The translations under genes and the position numbers were made by a program. This document shows, piece after piece, positions 1 through 10,167 of a DNA stretch of 18,717 bases. Below the pieces are notes generated by a model, which had not been told where the DNA came from, made no database searches, and saw only the letters and a list, made by a program, of their open reading frames with translations. The DNA is from Chloroflexota bacterium (GTDB lineage Bacteria > Chloroflexota > Limnocylindria > Limnocylindrales > CSP1-4): contig JACQEF010000276.1 in assembly GCA_016200745.1 (NCBI GenBank), positions 1-18,717 of the forward strand, in the 5' to 3' direction. How positions within the stretch are numbered: the stretch's first letter is position 1; the number at the start of each line of letters is the position of its first letter.

Positions 1-1484
1 ACACGGGCTCCGGAGTCGCGTCGTACGAGCTGCAGCGGAGCGTGGACGGTCACGCCTGGACGACGATGCCCAAGGCGTCGCCCACGGCCCGGACGACGTC
101 GCTCACCCTGCCGCGAAATCGGACCTACCAGTTCCAGGTCCGCGCCGTGGACGTCGCCGGCAACGTCGGCGCCTGGGCAGCGGCGGGGACGTTCAAGCTG
201 ACCGTCTCCCAGGAGACCAGCCGCTCGCTGTCGTTCGTGCGCGGGACATGGAGCCGGACGAGCTCGGTGTCGTACGACGGCCGCGGCGCGCGCTCGACCC
301 GGACGACCGGCGCGATCGCCCGCTTCAGGTTCACCGGCACGGGATTTGCCTGGGTCGCCGCGGTGAGCTCGGTTCGCGGCCGGGCGCAGGTCTGGATCGA
401 CGGGACCTTGTCGGGCACGGTGGACACCCTCCGGCCGGCGTCGGCCGCGCGGCTGATGGTCTTCACCCGATCGACGATGTCGAGCGGCCAACACACGATC
501 GAGATCCGGGCGCTCGGCACTGCCGGTCATCCGCGCGTCGACATCGACGCGCTGGTCACGATGAGTCCGGTCGCAGGCCGCACACCCCCGCCCTCGCCCA
601 CCCCGACGCCGACCCCAGGCCCATCGCCGACCCCAACCCCGACCCCAACCCCGACCCCGACGCCAACCCCGACGCCGACTCCCGCGGGCTCCGGGGCTGT
701 CCTGGTCGGCGCCGGCGACATCGCGTCGTGCGGCCTGACGACGGACACGGCCACGGCCAAGCTCGTCGCCGGGATCGCCGGGACGGTCTTCGCGGCGGGC
801 GACGAGGCCTACGAGAGCGGCTCGGCCGCGGAGTTCAAGAACTGCTACACGCCGACCTGGGGCCGGTTCGTGGATCGGACGTACCCGGTTCCCGGCAACC
901 ACGAGTACGTGACCCCCGGCGCGGCGGGCTACTTCAGCTACTTCGGGGCGCGGGCCGGCGCGGCCGGAGCGGGCTGGTACGCCTACGATCTGGGCACGTG
1001 GCGGATCTACGCGCTCAATTCCAACTGCGCGGTCGTCGGTTGCGACGCCGGATCGGCGCAGGAGACCTGGCTCCGCAACGACCTCGCCGCCAACCCGCGC
1101 GCCTGCGTGCTCGCGTACTGGCACCATCCGCGATTCAGCTCCGGGCAGCACGGCAACGACGCCGAGGTCGCGGCGCTCTGGAACGACCTGTACGCCGCCG
1201 GGGCGGACGTGATCGTCAACGGCCACGACCACGACTACGAGCGGTTCGCTCCGCAGGCACCGAACGGCAAGGCCGACGCGGCCAACGGCATCCGCGAATT
1301 CGTGGTCGGCACCGGCGGCGCCTCGCTGCGCAGTTTCGCCACGATCCGGGCGAACAGCCAGGTCCGCAACAGCGCGACACACGGCGTCATCAAGTTCACC
1401 CTGGGCGAGGCCGGCTACACGTGGCAGTTCATCCCGATCGCCGGCAAGACATTCACCGATACGGGCAGCGCCGCCTGCCACTGA
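1..1484 (+). CDS. Secreted multidomain metallophosphoesterase, 5'-truncated by window
   Basis: The frame is open from position 3, so the true start lies before the window; the first in-frame ATG at 42 is internal. Residues are numbered from 42. The visible N-part ends a fibronectin-III-like domain (GSGVASYELQRS before 42, through about residue 50). A beta-rich galactose-binding/malectin-like segment follows (about 60-175), then a Pro-Thr linker (181-213) and a calcineurin-like phosphoesterase. Phosphoesterase motifs appear in order: GD (D226), GDEAY (D254), GNHE (N286, H287), WHH (H361, H362) and GHDH (H395, H397), matching the dinuclear metal-ligand set. Fold and linker indicate an exported phosphatase resembling bacterial purple-acid-phosphatase-type enzymes. 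The substrate cannot be predicted. Relatives I know usually read GDNAY where this has GDEAY. Its stop lies 27 bp from the convergent glucan synthase stop. Confidence 0.85.
   Translation, partial: TGSGVASYELQRSVDGHAWTTMPKASPTARTTSLTLPRNRTYQFQVRAVDVAGNVGAWAAAGTFKLTVSQETSRSLSFVRGTWSRTSSVSYDGRGARSTRTTGAIARFRFTGTGFAWVAAVSSVRGRAQVWIDGTLSGTVDTLRPASAARLMVFTRSTMSSGQHTIEIRALGTAGHPRVDIDALVTMSPVAGRTPPPSPTPTPTPGPSPTPTPTPTPTPTPTPTPTPAGSGAVLVGAGDIASCGLTTDTATAKLVAGIAGTVFAAGDEAYESGSAAEFKNCYTPTWGRFVDRTYPVPGNHEYVTPGAAGYFSYFGARAGAAGAGWYAYDLGTWRIYALNSNCAVVGCDAGSAQETWLRNDLAANPRACVLAYWHHPRFSSGQHGNDAEVAALWNDLYAAGADVIVNGHDHDYERFAPQAPNGKADAANGIREFVVGTGGASLRSFATIRANSQVRNSATHGVIKFTLGEAGYTWQFIPIAGKTFTDTGSAACH
598..683 (+). 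repeat. CCGACN/CCCCAA-type microsatellite encoding the Pro-Thr linker
   Basis: Imperfect repeats of CCGACC and CCAACC hexamers encode alternating Pro-Thr residues between the beta-rich domain and the phosphoesterase domain. Such tracts are flexible extracellular linkers. The tract can change length by slippage in 6-bp steps without shifting the frame. Confidence 0.75.
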
Positions 1485-1511
1485 CGGCGGCCGGACCGTC
1501 GCCTCGCGGCC

Positions 1512-4500
1512 TCAGCCCAGGACCACGCGCACCCGGTGCGTGCCGCCGTCGTCGACCAGCGGAATGGCGGCGCCGGGGCCGGGGAGCGTCACGCAGTCGA
1601 GCTCGGCCGACAGGATTCCCCGGCTGACGCCATGCGGGTTCTCGACCTCGATCTCGTATCGCGACGCGTGGTACCTGAACTCCAGCCCGAAGCCCGGCCA
1701 CGCTCGCGGGATGCAGGGATCCATCAGCAGATCCGTCCCGCGGAGACGGAACCCGAGGATCGATTCGATGCCCGCCTGGTACATCCAGCCAGCCGAGCCC
1801 GAATACCACGTCCAGCCTCCCCGACCGACGTGCGGTGGCTCCGAGTAGACATCCGCGGCCATCACGTACGGCTCCACCTTGTAGCGGTGAACACCGGCCC
1901 GCGTGCTGGCGTGGTTGATCGGGTTGAGGATCGAGAACAGCTCACCGGCCCTGTCGCCGTCGCCGAGCGCAGCGAACGCCAGCACGGACCAGATCGCCCC
2001 GTGGGTGTACTGGCCGCCGTTCTCGCGAATGCCCGGCAGGTAGCCGCGGACATAGCCCGGGTCGAGATCGGCATGGTCGAAGGGCGGCGTGAACAGCAGG
2101 ACCAGGCCGTCACCGCGTCGAACGAGATACTCCTCGACCGCGGCCATGGCACGCGCCGCGTGCGGGGGGTTGGCCGCCCCGGACAGGACCGCCCACGACT
2201 GGGCGATCGAGTCGATCCGGCATTCGGCGTTGACCGCCGAGCCAAGGGGCGTGCCGTCGTCGAAGAACGCGCGGCGATACCAGTCCCCATCCCAGCCGTG
2301 ACGTTCCAATGACCGGCGGAGACCCTTCATGTGCGACCGCCACCGCTCGGCACGGGCCCGCTGTCCGCGCGCCTGGGCGATCGGGGCGAGGTCGCCGAGC
2401 ACCGCGTGCAGGAACCAGCCCAGCCAGACGCTCTCGCCGCGGCCCTCGATGCCGACCCGGTTCATCCCGTCGTTCCAGTCGCCGGACCCGATCAACGGCA
2501 GGCCGTGCGCACCGAGCGCCAGGCTGGCCTCGATCGCCCGGGCGCAATGCTCGAACAGGGAGGCCGACCCCCCGGAGCGCTCCGGCAGGTAGTACGCGTC
2601 CTCGTCGCCGGCGCGGACCGCGGCGCCCTCGAGGAACGGGATCGGCTCATCGAGGACGGCGGCGTCGCCGGTGACCGAGACGTATCGGGCGACCGCGTAG
2701 GGCAGCCAGAGACGATCGTCGGAGATCCTCGTCCGGACGCCCCGGCCCGATGGCGGGTGCCACCAGTGCTGGACGTCGCCGGCCTCGAACTGGCGCCCCG
2801 CCGCGCGCAGCAGGTGCTCGCGGGCGAGGCCTCGTTCGGAGATCGTCAGCGCGATGACGTCCTGGAGCTGGTCCCGGAAGCCGTACGCGCCACCCGCCTG
2901 ATAGAACGCGGTGCGGGCCCACAGGCGGCAGGCGAGCGTCTGATAGAGCAGCCAGCCGTTGAGCAGGATGTCCATCGATCGGTCCGGGGTGCGCACCTTG
3001 ATCGCCCCGAGGGCGCCCTCCCAGTAGGCGCCGGCCGCCCGCAGCGTGGCGTCGGCGTCGAGGTCCCGCCCGCGCCTGACGAGGTCGCGGGCCGTCTCCG
3101 GGTCGGCGGCCTCGCCGAGGAGGACGCGCAGGGTGGTCCGCTCGCCGGGAGCGAGCTCGACGCTGCACGACAGCGCCGCGCACGGATCCATGCCCGCGCC
3201 AACCGAAGCCGTGAGGCGGTGACTGCGATCGAGCGCCGCAGGCCGGTCGTAGGTGCCGTTCCGTCCGAGGAACTCGGTTCGATCGGCGGTCCAGGCGTCC
3301 TGTCGACCGCCGAGGTCCAGGAAGGCGATCCGATCAGCGAAGTCAGGGTTCCAGGGATTGCGCGCCAGGAGTGCGTTCGTCGTCGGCTCCAGATCGGTCA
3401 CGATCGCCGGCGCCGAGGCGCCGCGGGAGGTGCCCATGACCCACTCGGCATAGGCCGTCACCGACAGGCGACGCCGCCGGCCGGACCGGTTGTCGATCGT
3501 CAGGAGGCCGATCTTGAGGCGATCGTCGAGCGTCACGAACTGGAGCAGATCGAGCGCGATCCCGCCGTGCGTGTGCTCGAACCGGCTGTAGCCGGGACCA
3601 TGCCGGGCGACGTACGTGGATTCCTCGAGCCGGACGGGTGACGCCGTGGGTCCCCACAGCTCGCCCGTCTCGTCGTCGCGGACGTAGATCGCCTCGCCGA
3701 CGGGGTCCGAGACCGGGTCGTTGGACCACGGCGTGAGCTGGTTCTCGCGGCTGTTGCCGGACCATGTGTAACCGGACCCGGATTCCGACACCAGGAACCC
3801 GAACGACGGGTTGGCGACGACGTTCGACCACGGCGCCGGGGTCGACTGGCCTGGCCCGAGCACCGTCACGTACTCGCGGCCGCCCTCGGCGAAGCCGCCG
3901 AGACCGTTGAAGAACTCCAGCTCGGGCCGCGGCGGGCCGTTCGTCGCCGCCGACGGCGCGGCGGGTCTCGGCGGCAGCGACGTCACCGCTCGCTCGGGCC
4001 GCTCGAGCCGGATGACCTGCTCGGCGAGACTGCCCCGCCGGCTGAGCAGGACCGCGCGGGCTGCCGCCTGGAGCATCGTCCGGTCCTCGGCCGAAAGGTG
4101 GTCGCCGCGCAGGATGGAGACGCGCCCGCGACCCTGGCCTTCCTGGCCGAGCGCGGACTGGCTGGTGCGGACGACGGTCTCGAGGAGGGCATGCAGGTCG
4201 TCGGCGTACGTCGGGCCGTGCTCGTTGAGGATGACCAGGTCGACCTCGAGCAGCTTGAGGCGCCAGTACTCGTGGGCCCGAAGGAGCTGCCGCACGATAT
4301 CGACGTCGTCGGGCTCGTCGATCCGGACGAGGACGATCGGGAGGTCGCCGGAGATGCCGTGGGCCCACAGCCCGGACGCGCCGCGGTGGTTCTGCGCGAG
4401 CAGGCTCGGCGGCGGCCGGAGTGACGGGTCCGAGTAGATGACCCGGTTGGCCAGGCGCTGGAAGAGCAGGGCTTCGTCCTGGTCGATCCCCAGGTGCTGC

Positions 4501-7500
4501 AGCTGGACCTGGGCCTGCGTCCAGGCGAGGGTGGCCGCGCGTTCGAAGGTCGCCGAATCGCGGTACTTGTCGGCGAGGTCGAGCACGTCGTCCCGCGATT
4601 CGGCCACGACGGTCGAGAAGATCGCGTGCGCGGTGGCGCCCGCGGCGAGCGAGATCCGAAGGCGCAGGCTGAAGATCGGATCGAGCACGGCGCCGACCGT
4701 GTTCGAGAGCGGCCGGCCGTCGGTCACCGCGGCCGCCGCGCCCGACAGCCGGCCGCGTCCCACGAACCGCGCTCGATCGGTCTCGTACTGGATCACGCCG
4801 GGCAGCTCGCCTTCGACCGCGGCCACGTGCGCGGCCCAGACCTGGCGATCCGTCGCGTACCTCGGACGGCGGGTCGCGACGAGCGCGTTCAGCTCGGGCG
4901 CGAATTCGGTCTGCACGAAGAGGTTCTGGAAGGCCGGATGGGCCACGTCCGCGGCCTGCGGGGACAGCACGATCTCCGCGTACGAGGTGATCTCGATCTC
5001 GCGCGGCTGCGAGCCGAGGTTGGTCAGCGATACCCGGCGGATCTCGGCGTCGTGCTCGGTCGAGACCACGATCGTGAGGCGCGTCGCGATCGGCCCGTCC
5101 CGGCGGCGGAACTCGGCGTGATCCTCCGCGAACTCCACCTCGTAGGTGTCCGCCTCGGTCCCGCTCGGCTGGTGGCCGACCGACCACACCGCGCCGCTGT
5201 GCCGATCGCGCAGGAACAGGTAGCTGCCCCAGGCGTCCCTGGTGACGTCCTCGCGCCAGCGCGTGACGGCCAGGTCGCCCCAGCGGCTGTAGCCCGAGCC
5301 CGCGGCCGTCACCATCACGGCGTACCGGCCGTTGGACAACAGGTGGGTCCGGGGCACCGCGTCGTGCGGTGAGGTGAACCGCCGGAGCACGGGCGGCACC
5401 AGGTCCCGGACGTCGGCGCGGCTCTGGACCTCCTCCGCCCGCGGCCGGGCGACCAGCACGTCACGCGGCATCCGCTCCTGGAGGAGGAGCTCCGTCGCCC
5501 GCACCAGCGGATCGGCGTGGAAGCGGTCGACCATCGCCGACCCGGTCAGGACGTTGCCGATCGCCACCAGCAACATCCCCTGGTGGTGCGCCATGTAGCT
5601 CATGACCGGCGCCACGGTCGCGCCCTCGGGCAGCCGGCGAGGCGTGTAGTCGAGGGCCTCCCGGAACCCGAACGGTCCCGTTGCCCCGGCGCGGCCCAGC
5701 CGCTCGAAGTTCCGGATGGCGGCTTCCGGGTCCACCATGGCGGCCAGGCCCGTCGCGTACGGCGCGATCACCAGGTTCTCGCTGAGGCCCCGCTTGAGGC
5801 CGAGACCCGGGATCCCGAAGCTCGAGTACTGGTAGGTCTGGTCGAGATCACGCGCGTTGTACGCGGACTCGGACACGCCCCACGGGACGCCCTTGGCGGT
5901 GCCGTAGCTGATCTGCCGGGCAACCACGAGCCGGTAGGTCTGGTCCATCAGGCTCAACGGGTGCGCGCGCATCACCAGCGCCGGCATGAGGTACTCGAAC
6001 ATCGAGCCCGACCACGAGATGAGCGCGGATCCGCGACCGACCGGCGTCAGCGCCCGGCCGAGCCGGAACCAGTGGTCGGCGTCGACGTCGCCCTTGGCGA
6101 TCGCGAGGAAGCTGGCCAGCCTGCACTCCGAGGCCAGGAGGTCGTAGCAGCTCGGGTCGAGGGTACCGGTCGTCACGCTGTACCCGATCGACAGGAGCTT
6201 CCTCGTCGGGTCGAAGAGGAACGAGAAGTCCATCTCCTCGAACAGGCGCCTGGCGTGGGTCGCGATGGCCTGGAGACGCCGTTCCATCGGCGTGGAGAAG
6301 GCCGAACCCGCGTCGCGGCCAGCCTCCGTGAGCGCCGCCGCGTCGGTCCCGGCGAACGGCGTGGACGTCGAGCTTCCCGATTCCGTGATGTCCTTGCGGT
6401 GACTCTCGACGGTCGCCCTCGCCGCCTCTGTCCAGACGACGATCTCGTGGTCGGGTTCGCCGCCACGTTCCGACGTGAGAACCGCGGCGATGTCGGCAAG
6501 CGTCCGCGTCCGGTCCGCCAGTTCCCCGAGCCGGCCGGCCCAGACCTCGGGCGAGGGCCTGCCATCGTGCTGCGGGACCAGGTCGGCGAGCGCCTCGTCC
6601 AGATTGCGGCGTGTCAGGGTCTGGGACCGCCCTTCACCGCCAGCCTGCCGGGCGGCCCGGCCGGCCAGGGTCAGCGCGTCGCCGATCCCGGCGAGGGCGG
6701 CGTCGATCGGCAGCGGGCGCTCGACGATGTCGAGGCAGGCATTCGACACTGCGAGCAGATGACCGGCCAGGTTGCCGCTGTCCACGGAGGACACGTAGCG
6801 CTCGCCGAGCGGTTCCAGGGTGCGCGTGTCGTACCAGTTGTAGAGGTGGCCACGGAATCGCTGCATCTCATCGATCGACGCCAGCGTCGCCTCGAGTCGC
6901 TCGACCATGTCGCTGGTCCCGATCCACCCAAGGTCGCGGGCGGTCACCGTCCCGAGCAGGTACATGCCGATGTTGGTCGGCGACGTGCGGTGGGCGATGA
7001 CCGGCCTGGGCACGTCCTGGAAGTTGTCCGGCGGCAGACTGTGGTCCTCCGGCCCGACGAACGCCTCGAAGAAGCGCCACGTTCGGCGGCCGATGAGGCG
7101 CAGCGCTTCCGTGTCGCCGGGGGACAGCGCCGTCCCGCCCGATCGGGCGGGCGGGCGGCTGACGATGCTGGCAGCGACCGGCGCCACCAGCCAGAGCGCC
7201 ACGAACGGGGCCGCCAGCCAGGTGGACTCGGGCCGGAAGACGAGCACGGCGACGCCGAGCGCGACGGCGAGGCCGACGCCGCCGGCCATCCGGCGATAGA
7301 AGCCCGCGGTGCCCCGATCGGCGTTCGCCTTCGCCTGCGCGGCGGTTGTCCACTCGAGCAACCGGTGCCGGGTGATCGCGAGGCGGGTGAGCGCCCGGAC
7401 GATGGCATCGCCCATCAACCACGCCTGATCGGCGAGGAACGTCAGGCCGAGCCCGACGTGGACGGCGGCCAGGCTGATGTCGCCGCCGACGGCTCGCAGG

Positions 7501-10076
7501 TGGCTCCGCCTGGAGATCCCCTGGCGTCGCGGGAGCAACCCGGTGACGACCGGGATCAGCTCCGGGATCACGATCGACGCGAGCACGAGCGCGGTCCACG
7601 TGAGCGCCGGCATGGTCGGGACCAGCCAGGCCACGGCGAGCGTGGCGACCGACAGCGGCGCCGAGACCGTCCGGCGCAGGTTGTCGACCATTTTCCAGAG
7701 CCCGATCGCCGGGAGGCGCGGGCGTCGCTGTCCGCGAGCGTCGCGGGCACGGCCCACGATCCACGGAAGGAGCTGCCAATCGCCCCGGGCCCAGCGGTGC
7801 TGGCGAGCTGCGGCCTCGAGGTAGTGGGACGGGAACTCGTCGAACAGCTCGATGTCCGTGACCAGGCCGGCCCTGGCGAAGATGCCCTCGAACAGGTCAT
7901 GGCTGAGGAGCGCGTTGTCGGGCACGCGGTCGGCCATGGCCGCCTCGAAGGCATCGAGGTCGTAGATGCCCTTGCCGGTGTAGCTCCCTTCGCCGAACAG
8001 GTCCTGGTATACGTCGGAGACCGCCGAGGCGTAGGGGTCGATGCCGGCCGCGCCGGAGTAGGCCCGCTGGAAGATGGTCGCCTCGTGCTCGGCCGGCAGC
8101 GTCGAGGTGATCCGGGGCTGGAGGATGCCGTAGCCCCGGGTGACCCGGCGCGAGGCAGGATCGAGGCCCGCCCGATTGAGCGCGTGGCCCATCGTCCCGA
8201 CCAGCCGGTCCACGGCCCCGCGTGGCAGCTTCGTGTCGGAATCGAGGGTGACGACGTAACGAACGCCGGCCGGAGGAACGGTCTCGGCGGCGCCGGTCAC
8301 GATGATGTCGGTGGCGGTGCTCCCCCGGAGGAGCGCGTTCAGCTCGTGCAGCTTGCCCCGCTTGCGCTCCCAGCCCATCCAGAGGCCCTCTTCCTCGTTC
8401 CAGCGGCGCTTGCGGTGGAACAGCAGGAACCGCGCGCCCCCGCCCGGGGCCTCGCCATACCGATCGTTGAGCTGCCGGATCCCGGCCACGGCCGAAGCGA
8501 GCAGGGCGTCGTCGTCCGGGGTCGTCTCCGTCGGCGCGTCGAGCCAGTCGGACAGGAGCGCGAAGCGGACGTCGCCGTCGGGATTGGCCAGGTAGTGGAT
8601 CTCGAGCCCGGCGACGCGCTCGTCGACGTCGGCGACGCTCCCGAACAGGGTCGGCACCACGACGAGCGTCCGCAGGTCGGCGGGCACGCCGTCGCGCAGC
8701 TCCAGCCGGGGCAGCGACCGCGGGCCGAGCAGCGCGGCGACACCCCGGTTCACCAGGGAGACCGCGAGGTCCGACGCGGGCCCCAATCCCACGATCGTGA
8801 CCAGGAGGAGCGCCAGGCCGCCGGCGCCTCCGGACAGCGACAGGACGACCGGCACGCCGGCCACGAGCGCTGTAAACAGGAGGAGACTGCCGAGATACGC
8901 CGCGGTGGCCGACCGGAGGTACGCGCGACGGAATCGCACGGCGGGCGGCAGCCGGACATCGAGGGCGCGCTCGAGCGCCGGCCGCCCGGCGGCGATGAGG
9001 AAGTACCCCGGATCCGTGCCCGGTGGCGTGGCGAGGACCTCGCCGGGCGCCGCCGCCGACGCGTGCGCGTCGTCCGCCGGCGTCCGAGCCGCCATGGCCA
9101 TCGCGGCGCGGGCGACGTCGAGCTCGGCCGCCCCCGCGGTTCGGGCGATCTCCTCGATCGCGTGGCGGTAGCGGTCCCGGGTGGCGAAGTCCATTGCCGC
9201 GAAATCGCTTCGTTCGCCCAGGATCTCGTCGATCAGGCTGACGCTCTCGACGAATTGCGCCCAGTCGAACCACGAGATGAGGCGCATGCTCGTGATCACG
9301 TTCCGGACGCTCACGTTCATCGAGGCCTGGCGCTGGTGTTCCAGCCGGACCGTCTCCTCGGCGGTGGTGCCCTCGGAGGCGAGCACCTCCTCGAGACGCT
9401 GGAGTGCGGGCGTCACGGCCGGGTCCTGGTCGCGCAGCCGCTGGAAGAGCTGGACCATGCCGGAGGTCGGCAGCTGCTGCCGCGAGAACCGGCGCAGGGC
9501 CGCAGTCGCGGTGTCGGCTTCTGTGGTGCCCAGCCCGAGGAGACCGTCGGCGAGCTTGTCCGCCTGCTCGCGCGCGGTCCGCCCGGCCACGATCTGCTCC
9601 GACAGCCGGCGCAGGTTCTCGACGAGCAGGATCCGCAGGCTGATGGCGACCGCCCAGAGCTCGCCGAGGGTCAGCGGCTGCACCCGCTGATACCCGACCA
9701 CCAAGCGGCGCAGGCTGTCCGGGTCGAACCGGCTGTCCGTGTGGGCGATGTACGCCCAGGCCAAACCGAGGACCCGCGGGTAGCCCTCGAGGGGACCGTC
9801 GGCGAGCTTGGGCAGCTCACGGTAGTAGTGCGGCGGCAGGTCGTCCCGGATCTCGCGGAGCTGCTCCTCGACGATGTGGAAGTTGTCGACCAGCCACTCG
9901 GCGGCCGGGGTGATCGAACCTTCGTCCTTGATCGCCTCGGCCAGCGCCCGATAGGCGGCAAGGAGCACGCGACCGTTGTCGGCGACCCGACGCCGGATCG
10001 GCCGCCCGGTCCGGGCCTGCTGCGTGACCGTCTGGGCCGCCGCGAGCGACTCCCCGTGCTGCTCGAGGCGTTCCAC
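1512..10076 (-). CDS. Cyclic beta-1,2-glucan synthase (GT84 + GH189-like + GH94), NdvB/ChvB family
   Basis: A membrane enzyme of about 2,854 aa, the family's usual length (about 2,800). It polymerises beta-1,2-glucan from UDP-glucose, cyclises it and trims it by phosphorolysis. Residues from GTG 10076: helical N-terminus (1-380); membrane segments near 394-445; GT84 domain with DSD (612-614) and QHRWARGDWQ (759-768); a second membrane cluster (about 806-970). The central glycoamylase-like/GH189-type cyclisation region contains WSGSMFEYLMP (from 1355), WGVSESAY (E1403) and HHQGM (about 1500). Two GH94-type beta-sandwich segments lie near 1580-1700 and 2050-2200. The GH94 catalytic (alpha/alpha)6 barrel has GDWNDGMN, with D2533 the likely general acid. 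All modules look intact. The start is doubtful: conserved-looking coding continues upstream in frame to the stop at 10158-10160 without ATG, GTG or TTG. It follows the ThDP enzyme gene, probably in one transcript. Confidence 0.93.
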   Translation of the reverse strand: MERLEQHGESLAAAQTVTQQARTGRPIRRRVADNGRVLLAAYRALAEAIKDEGSITPAAEWLVDNFHIVEEQLREIRDDLPPHYYRELPKLADGPLEGYPRVLGLAWAYIAHTDSRFDPDSLRRLVVGYQRVQPLTLGELWAVAISLRILLVENLRRLSEQIVAGRTAREQADKLADGLLGLGTTEADTATAALRRFSRQQLPTSGMVQLFQRLRDQDPAVTPALQRLEEVLASEGTTAEETVRLEHQRQASMNVSVRNVITSMRLISWFDWAQFVESVSLIDEILGERSDFAAMDFATRDRYRHAIEEIARTAGAAELDVARAAMAMAARTPADDAHASAAAPGEVLATPPGTDPGYFLIAAGRPALERALDVRLPPAVRFRRAYLRSATAAYLGSLLLFTALVAGVPVVLSLSGGAGGLALLLVTIVGLGPASDLAVSLVNRGVAALLGPRSLPRLELRDGVPADLRTLVVVPTLFGSVADVDERVAGLEIHYLANPDGDVRFALLSDWLDAPTETTPDDDALLASAVAGIRQLNDRYGEAPGGGARFLLFHRKRRWNEEEGLWMGWERKRGKLHELNALLRGSTATDIIVTGAAETVPPAGVRYVVTLDSDTKLPRGAVDRLVGTMGHALNRAGLDPASRRVTRGYGILQPRITSTLPAEHEATIFQRAYSGAAGIDPYASAVSDVYQDLFGEGSYTGKGIYDLDAFEAAMADRVPDNALLSHDLFEGIFARAGLVTDIELFDEFPSHYLEAAARQHRWARGDWQLLPWIVGRARDARGQRRPRLPAIGLWKMVDNLRRTVSAPLSVATLAVAWLVPTMPALTWTALVLASIVIPELIPVVTGLLPRRQGISRRSHLRAVGGDISLAAVHVGLGLTFLADQAWLMGDAIVRALTRLAITRHRLLEWTTAAQAKANADRGTAGFYRRMAGGVGLAVALGVAVLVFRPESTWLAAPFVALWLVAPVAASIVSRPPARSGGTALSPGDTEALRLIGRRTWRFFEAFVGPEDHSLPPDNFQDVPRPVIAHRTSPTNIGMYLLGTVTARDLGWIGTSDMVERLEATLASIDEMQRFRGHLYNWYDTRTLEPLGERYVSSVDSGNLAGHLLAVSNACLDIVERPLPIDAALAGIGDALTLAGRAARQAGGEGRSQTLTRRNLDEALADLVPQHDGRPSPEVWAGRLGELADRTRTLADIAAVLTSERGGEPDHEIVVWTEAARATVESHRKDITESGSSTSTPFAGTDAAALTEAGRDAGSAFSTPMERRLQAIATHARRLFEEMDFSFLFDPTRKLLSIGYSVTTGTLDPSCYDLLASECRLASFLAIAKGDVDADHWFRLGRALTPVGRGSALISWSGSMFEYLMPALVMRAHPLSLMDQTYRLVVARQISYGTAKGVPWGVSESAYNARDLDQTYQYSSFGIPGLGLKRGLSENLVIAPYATGLAAMVDPEAAIRNFERLGRAGATGPFGFREALDYTPRRLPEGATVAPVMSYMAHHQGMLLVAIGNVLTGSAMVDRFHADPLVRATELLLQERMPRDVLVARPRAEEVQSRADVRDLVPPVLRRFTSPHDAVPRTHLLSNGRYAVMVTAAGSGYSRWGDLAVTRWREDVTRDAWGSYLFLRDRHSGAVWSVGHQPSGTEADTYEVEFAEDHAEFRRRDGPIATRLTIVVSTEHDAEIRRVSLTNLGSQPREIEITSYAEIVLSPQAADVAHPAFQNLFVQTEFAPELNALVATRRPRYATDRQVWAAHVAAVEGELPGVIQYETDRARFVGRGRLSGAAAAVTDGRPLSNTVGAVLDPIFSLRLRISLAAGATAHAIFSTVVAESRDDVLDLADKYRDSATFERAATLAWTQAQVQLQHLGIDQDEALLFQRLANRVIYSDPSLRPPPSLLAQNHRGASGLWAHGISGDLPIVLVRIDEPDDVDIVRQLLRAHEYWRLKLLEVDLVILNEHGPTYADDLHALLETVVRTSQSALGQEGQGRGRVSILRGDHLSAEDRTMLQAAARAVLLSRRGSLAEQVIRLERPERAVTSLPPRPAAPSAATNGPPRPELEFFNGLGGFAEGGREYVTVLGPGQSTPAPWSNVVANPSFGFLVSESGSGYTWSGNSRENQLTPWSNDPVSDPVGEAIYVRDDETGELWGPTASPVRLEESTYVARHGPGYSRFEHTHGGIALDLLQFVTLDDRLKIGLLTIDNRSGRRRRLSVTAYAEWVMGTSRGASAPAIVTDLEPTTNALLARNPWNPDFADRIAFLDLGGRQDAWTADRTEFLGRNGTYDRPAALDRSHRLTASVGAGMDPCAALSCSVELAPGERTTLRVLLGEAADPETARDLVRRGRDLDADATLRAAGAYWEGALGAIKVRTPDRSMDILLNGWLLYQTLACRLWARTAFYQAGGAYGFRDQLQDVIALTISERGLAREHLLRAAGRQFEAGDVQHWWHPPSGRGVRTRISDDRLWLPYAVARYVSVTGDAAVLDEPIPFLEGAAVRAGDEDAYYLPERSGGSASLFEHCARAIEASLALGAHGLPLIGSGDWNDGMNRVGIEGRGESVWLGWFLHAVLGDLAPIAQARGQRARAERWRSHMKGLRRSLERHGWDGDWYRRAFFDDGTPLGSAVNAECRIDSIAQSWAVLSGAANPPHAARAMAAVEEYLVRRGDGLVLLFTPPFDHADLDPGYVRGYLPGIRENGGQYTHGAIWSVLAFAALGDGDRAGELFSILNPINHASTRAGVHRYKVEPYVMAADVYSEPPHVGRGGWTWYSGSAGWMYQAGIESILGFRLRGTDLLMDPCIPRAWPGFGLEFRYHASRYEIEVENPHGVSRGILSAELDCVTLPGPGAAIPLVDDGGTHRVRVVLG

Positions 10077-10167
10077 GCTGAACAGCTCGGCGACGATCGG
10101 CTCGGAGTCGTCGATCTGGCTGCGCGTCTGGCTCAGGATCGGGATAGGGGGCTCCCGTCAGGTCTTG

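Noticed and set aside
598..683. Regular C-rich repeat as a possible CRISPR or regulatory array
   Set aside because: The period is six bases, in frame, encoding a Pro-Thr linker; there are no spacers.
1483..1500. GACGG/CCGTC inverted repeat between the phosphoesterase and glucan synthase stops
   Set aside because: Only five pairs with an 8-nt loop and no T-run; this is expected by chance at this GC content. A terminator is not supported.
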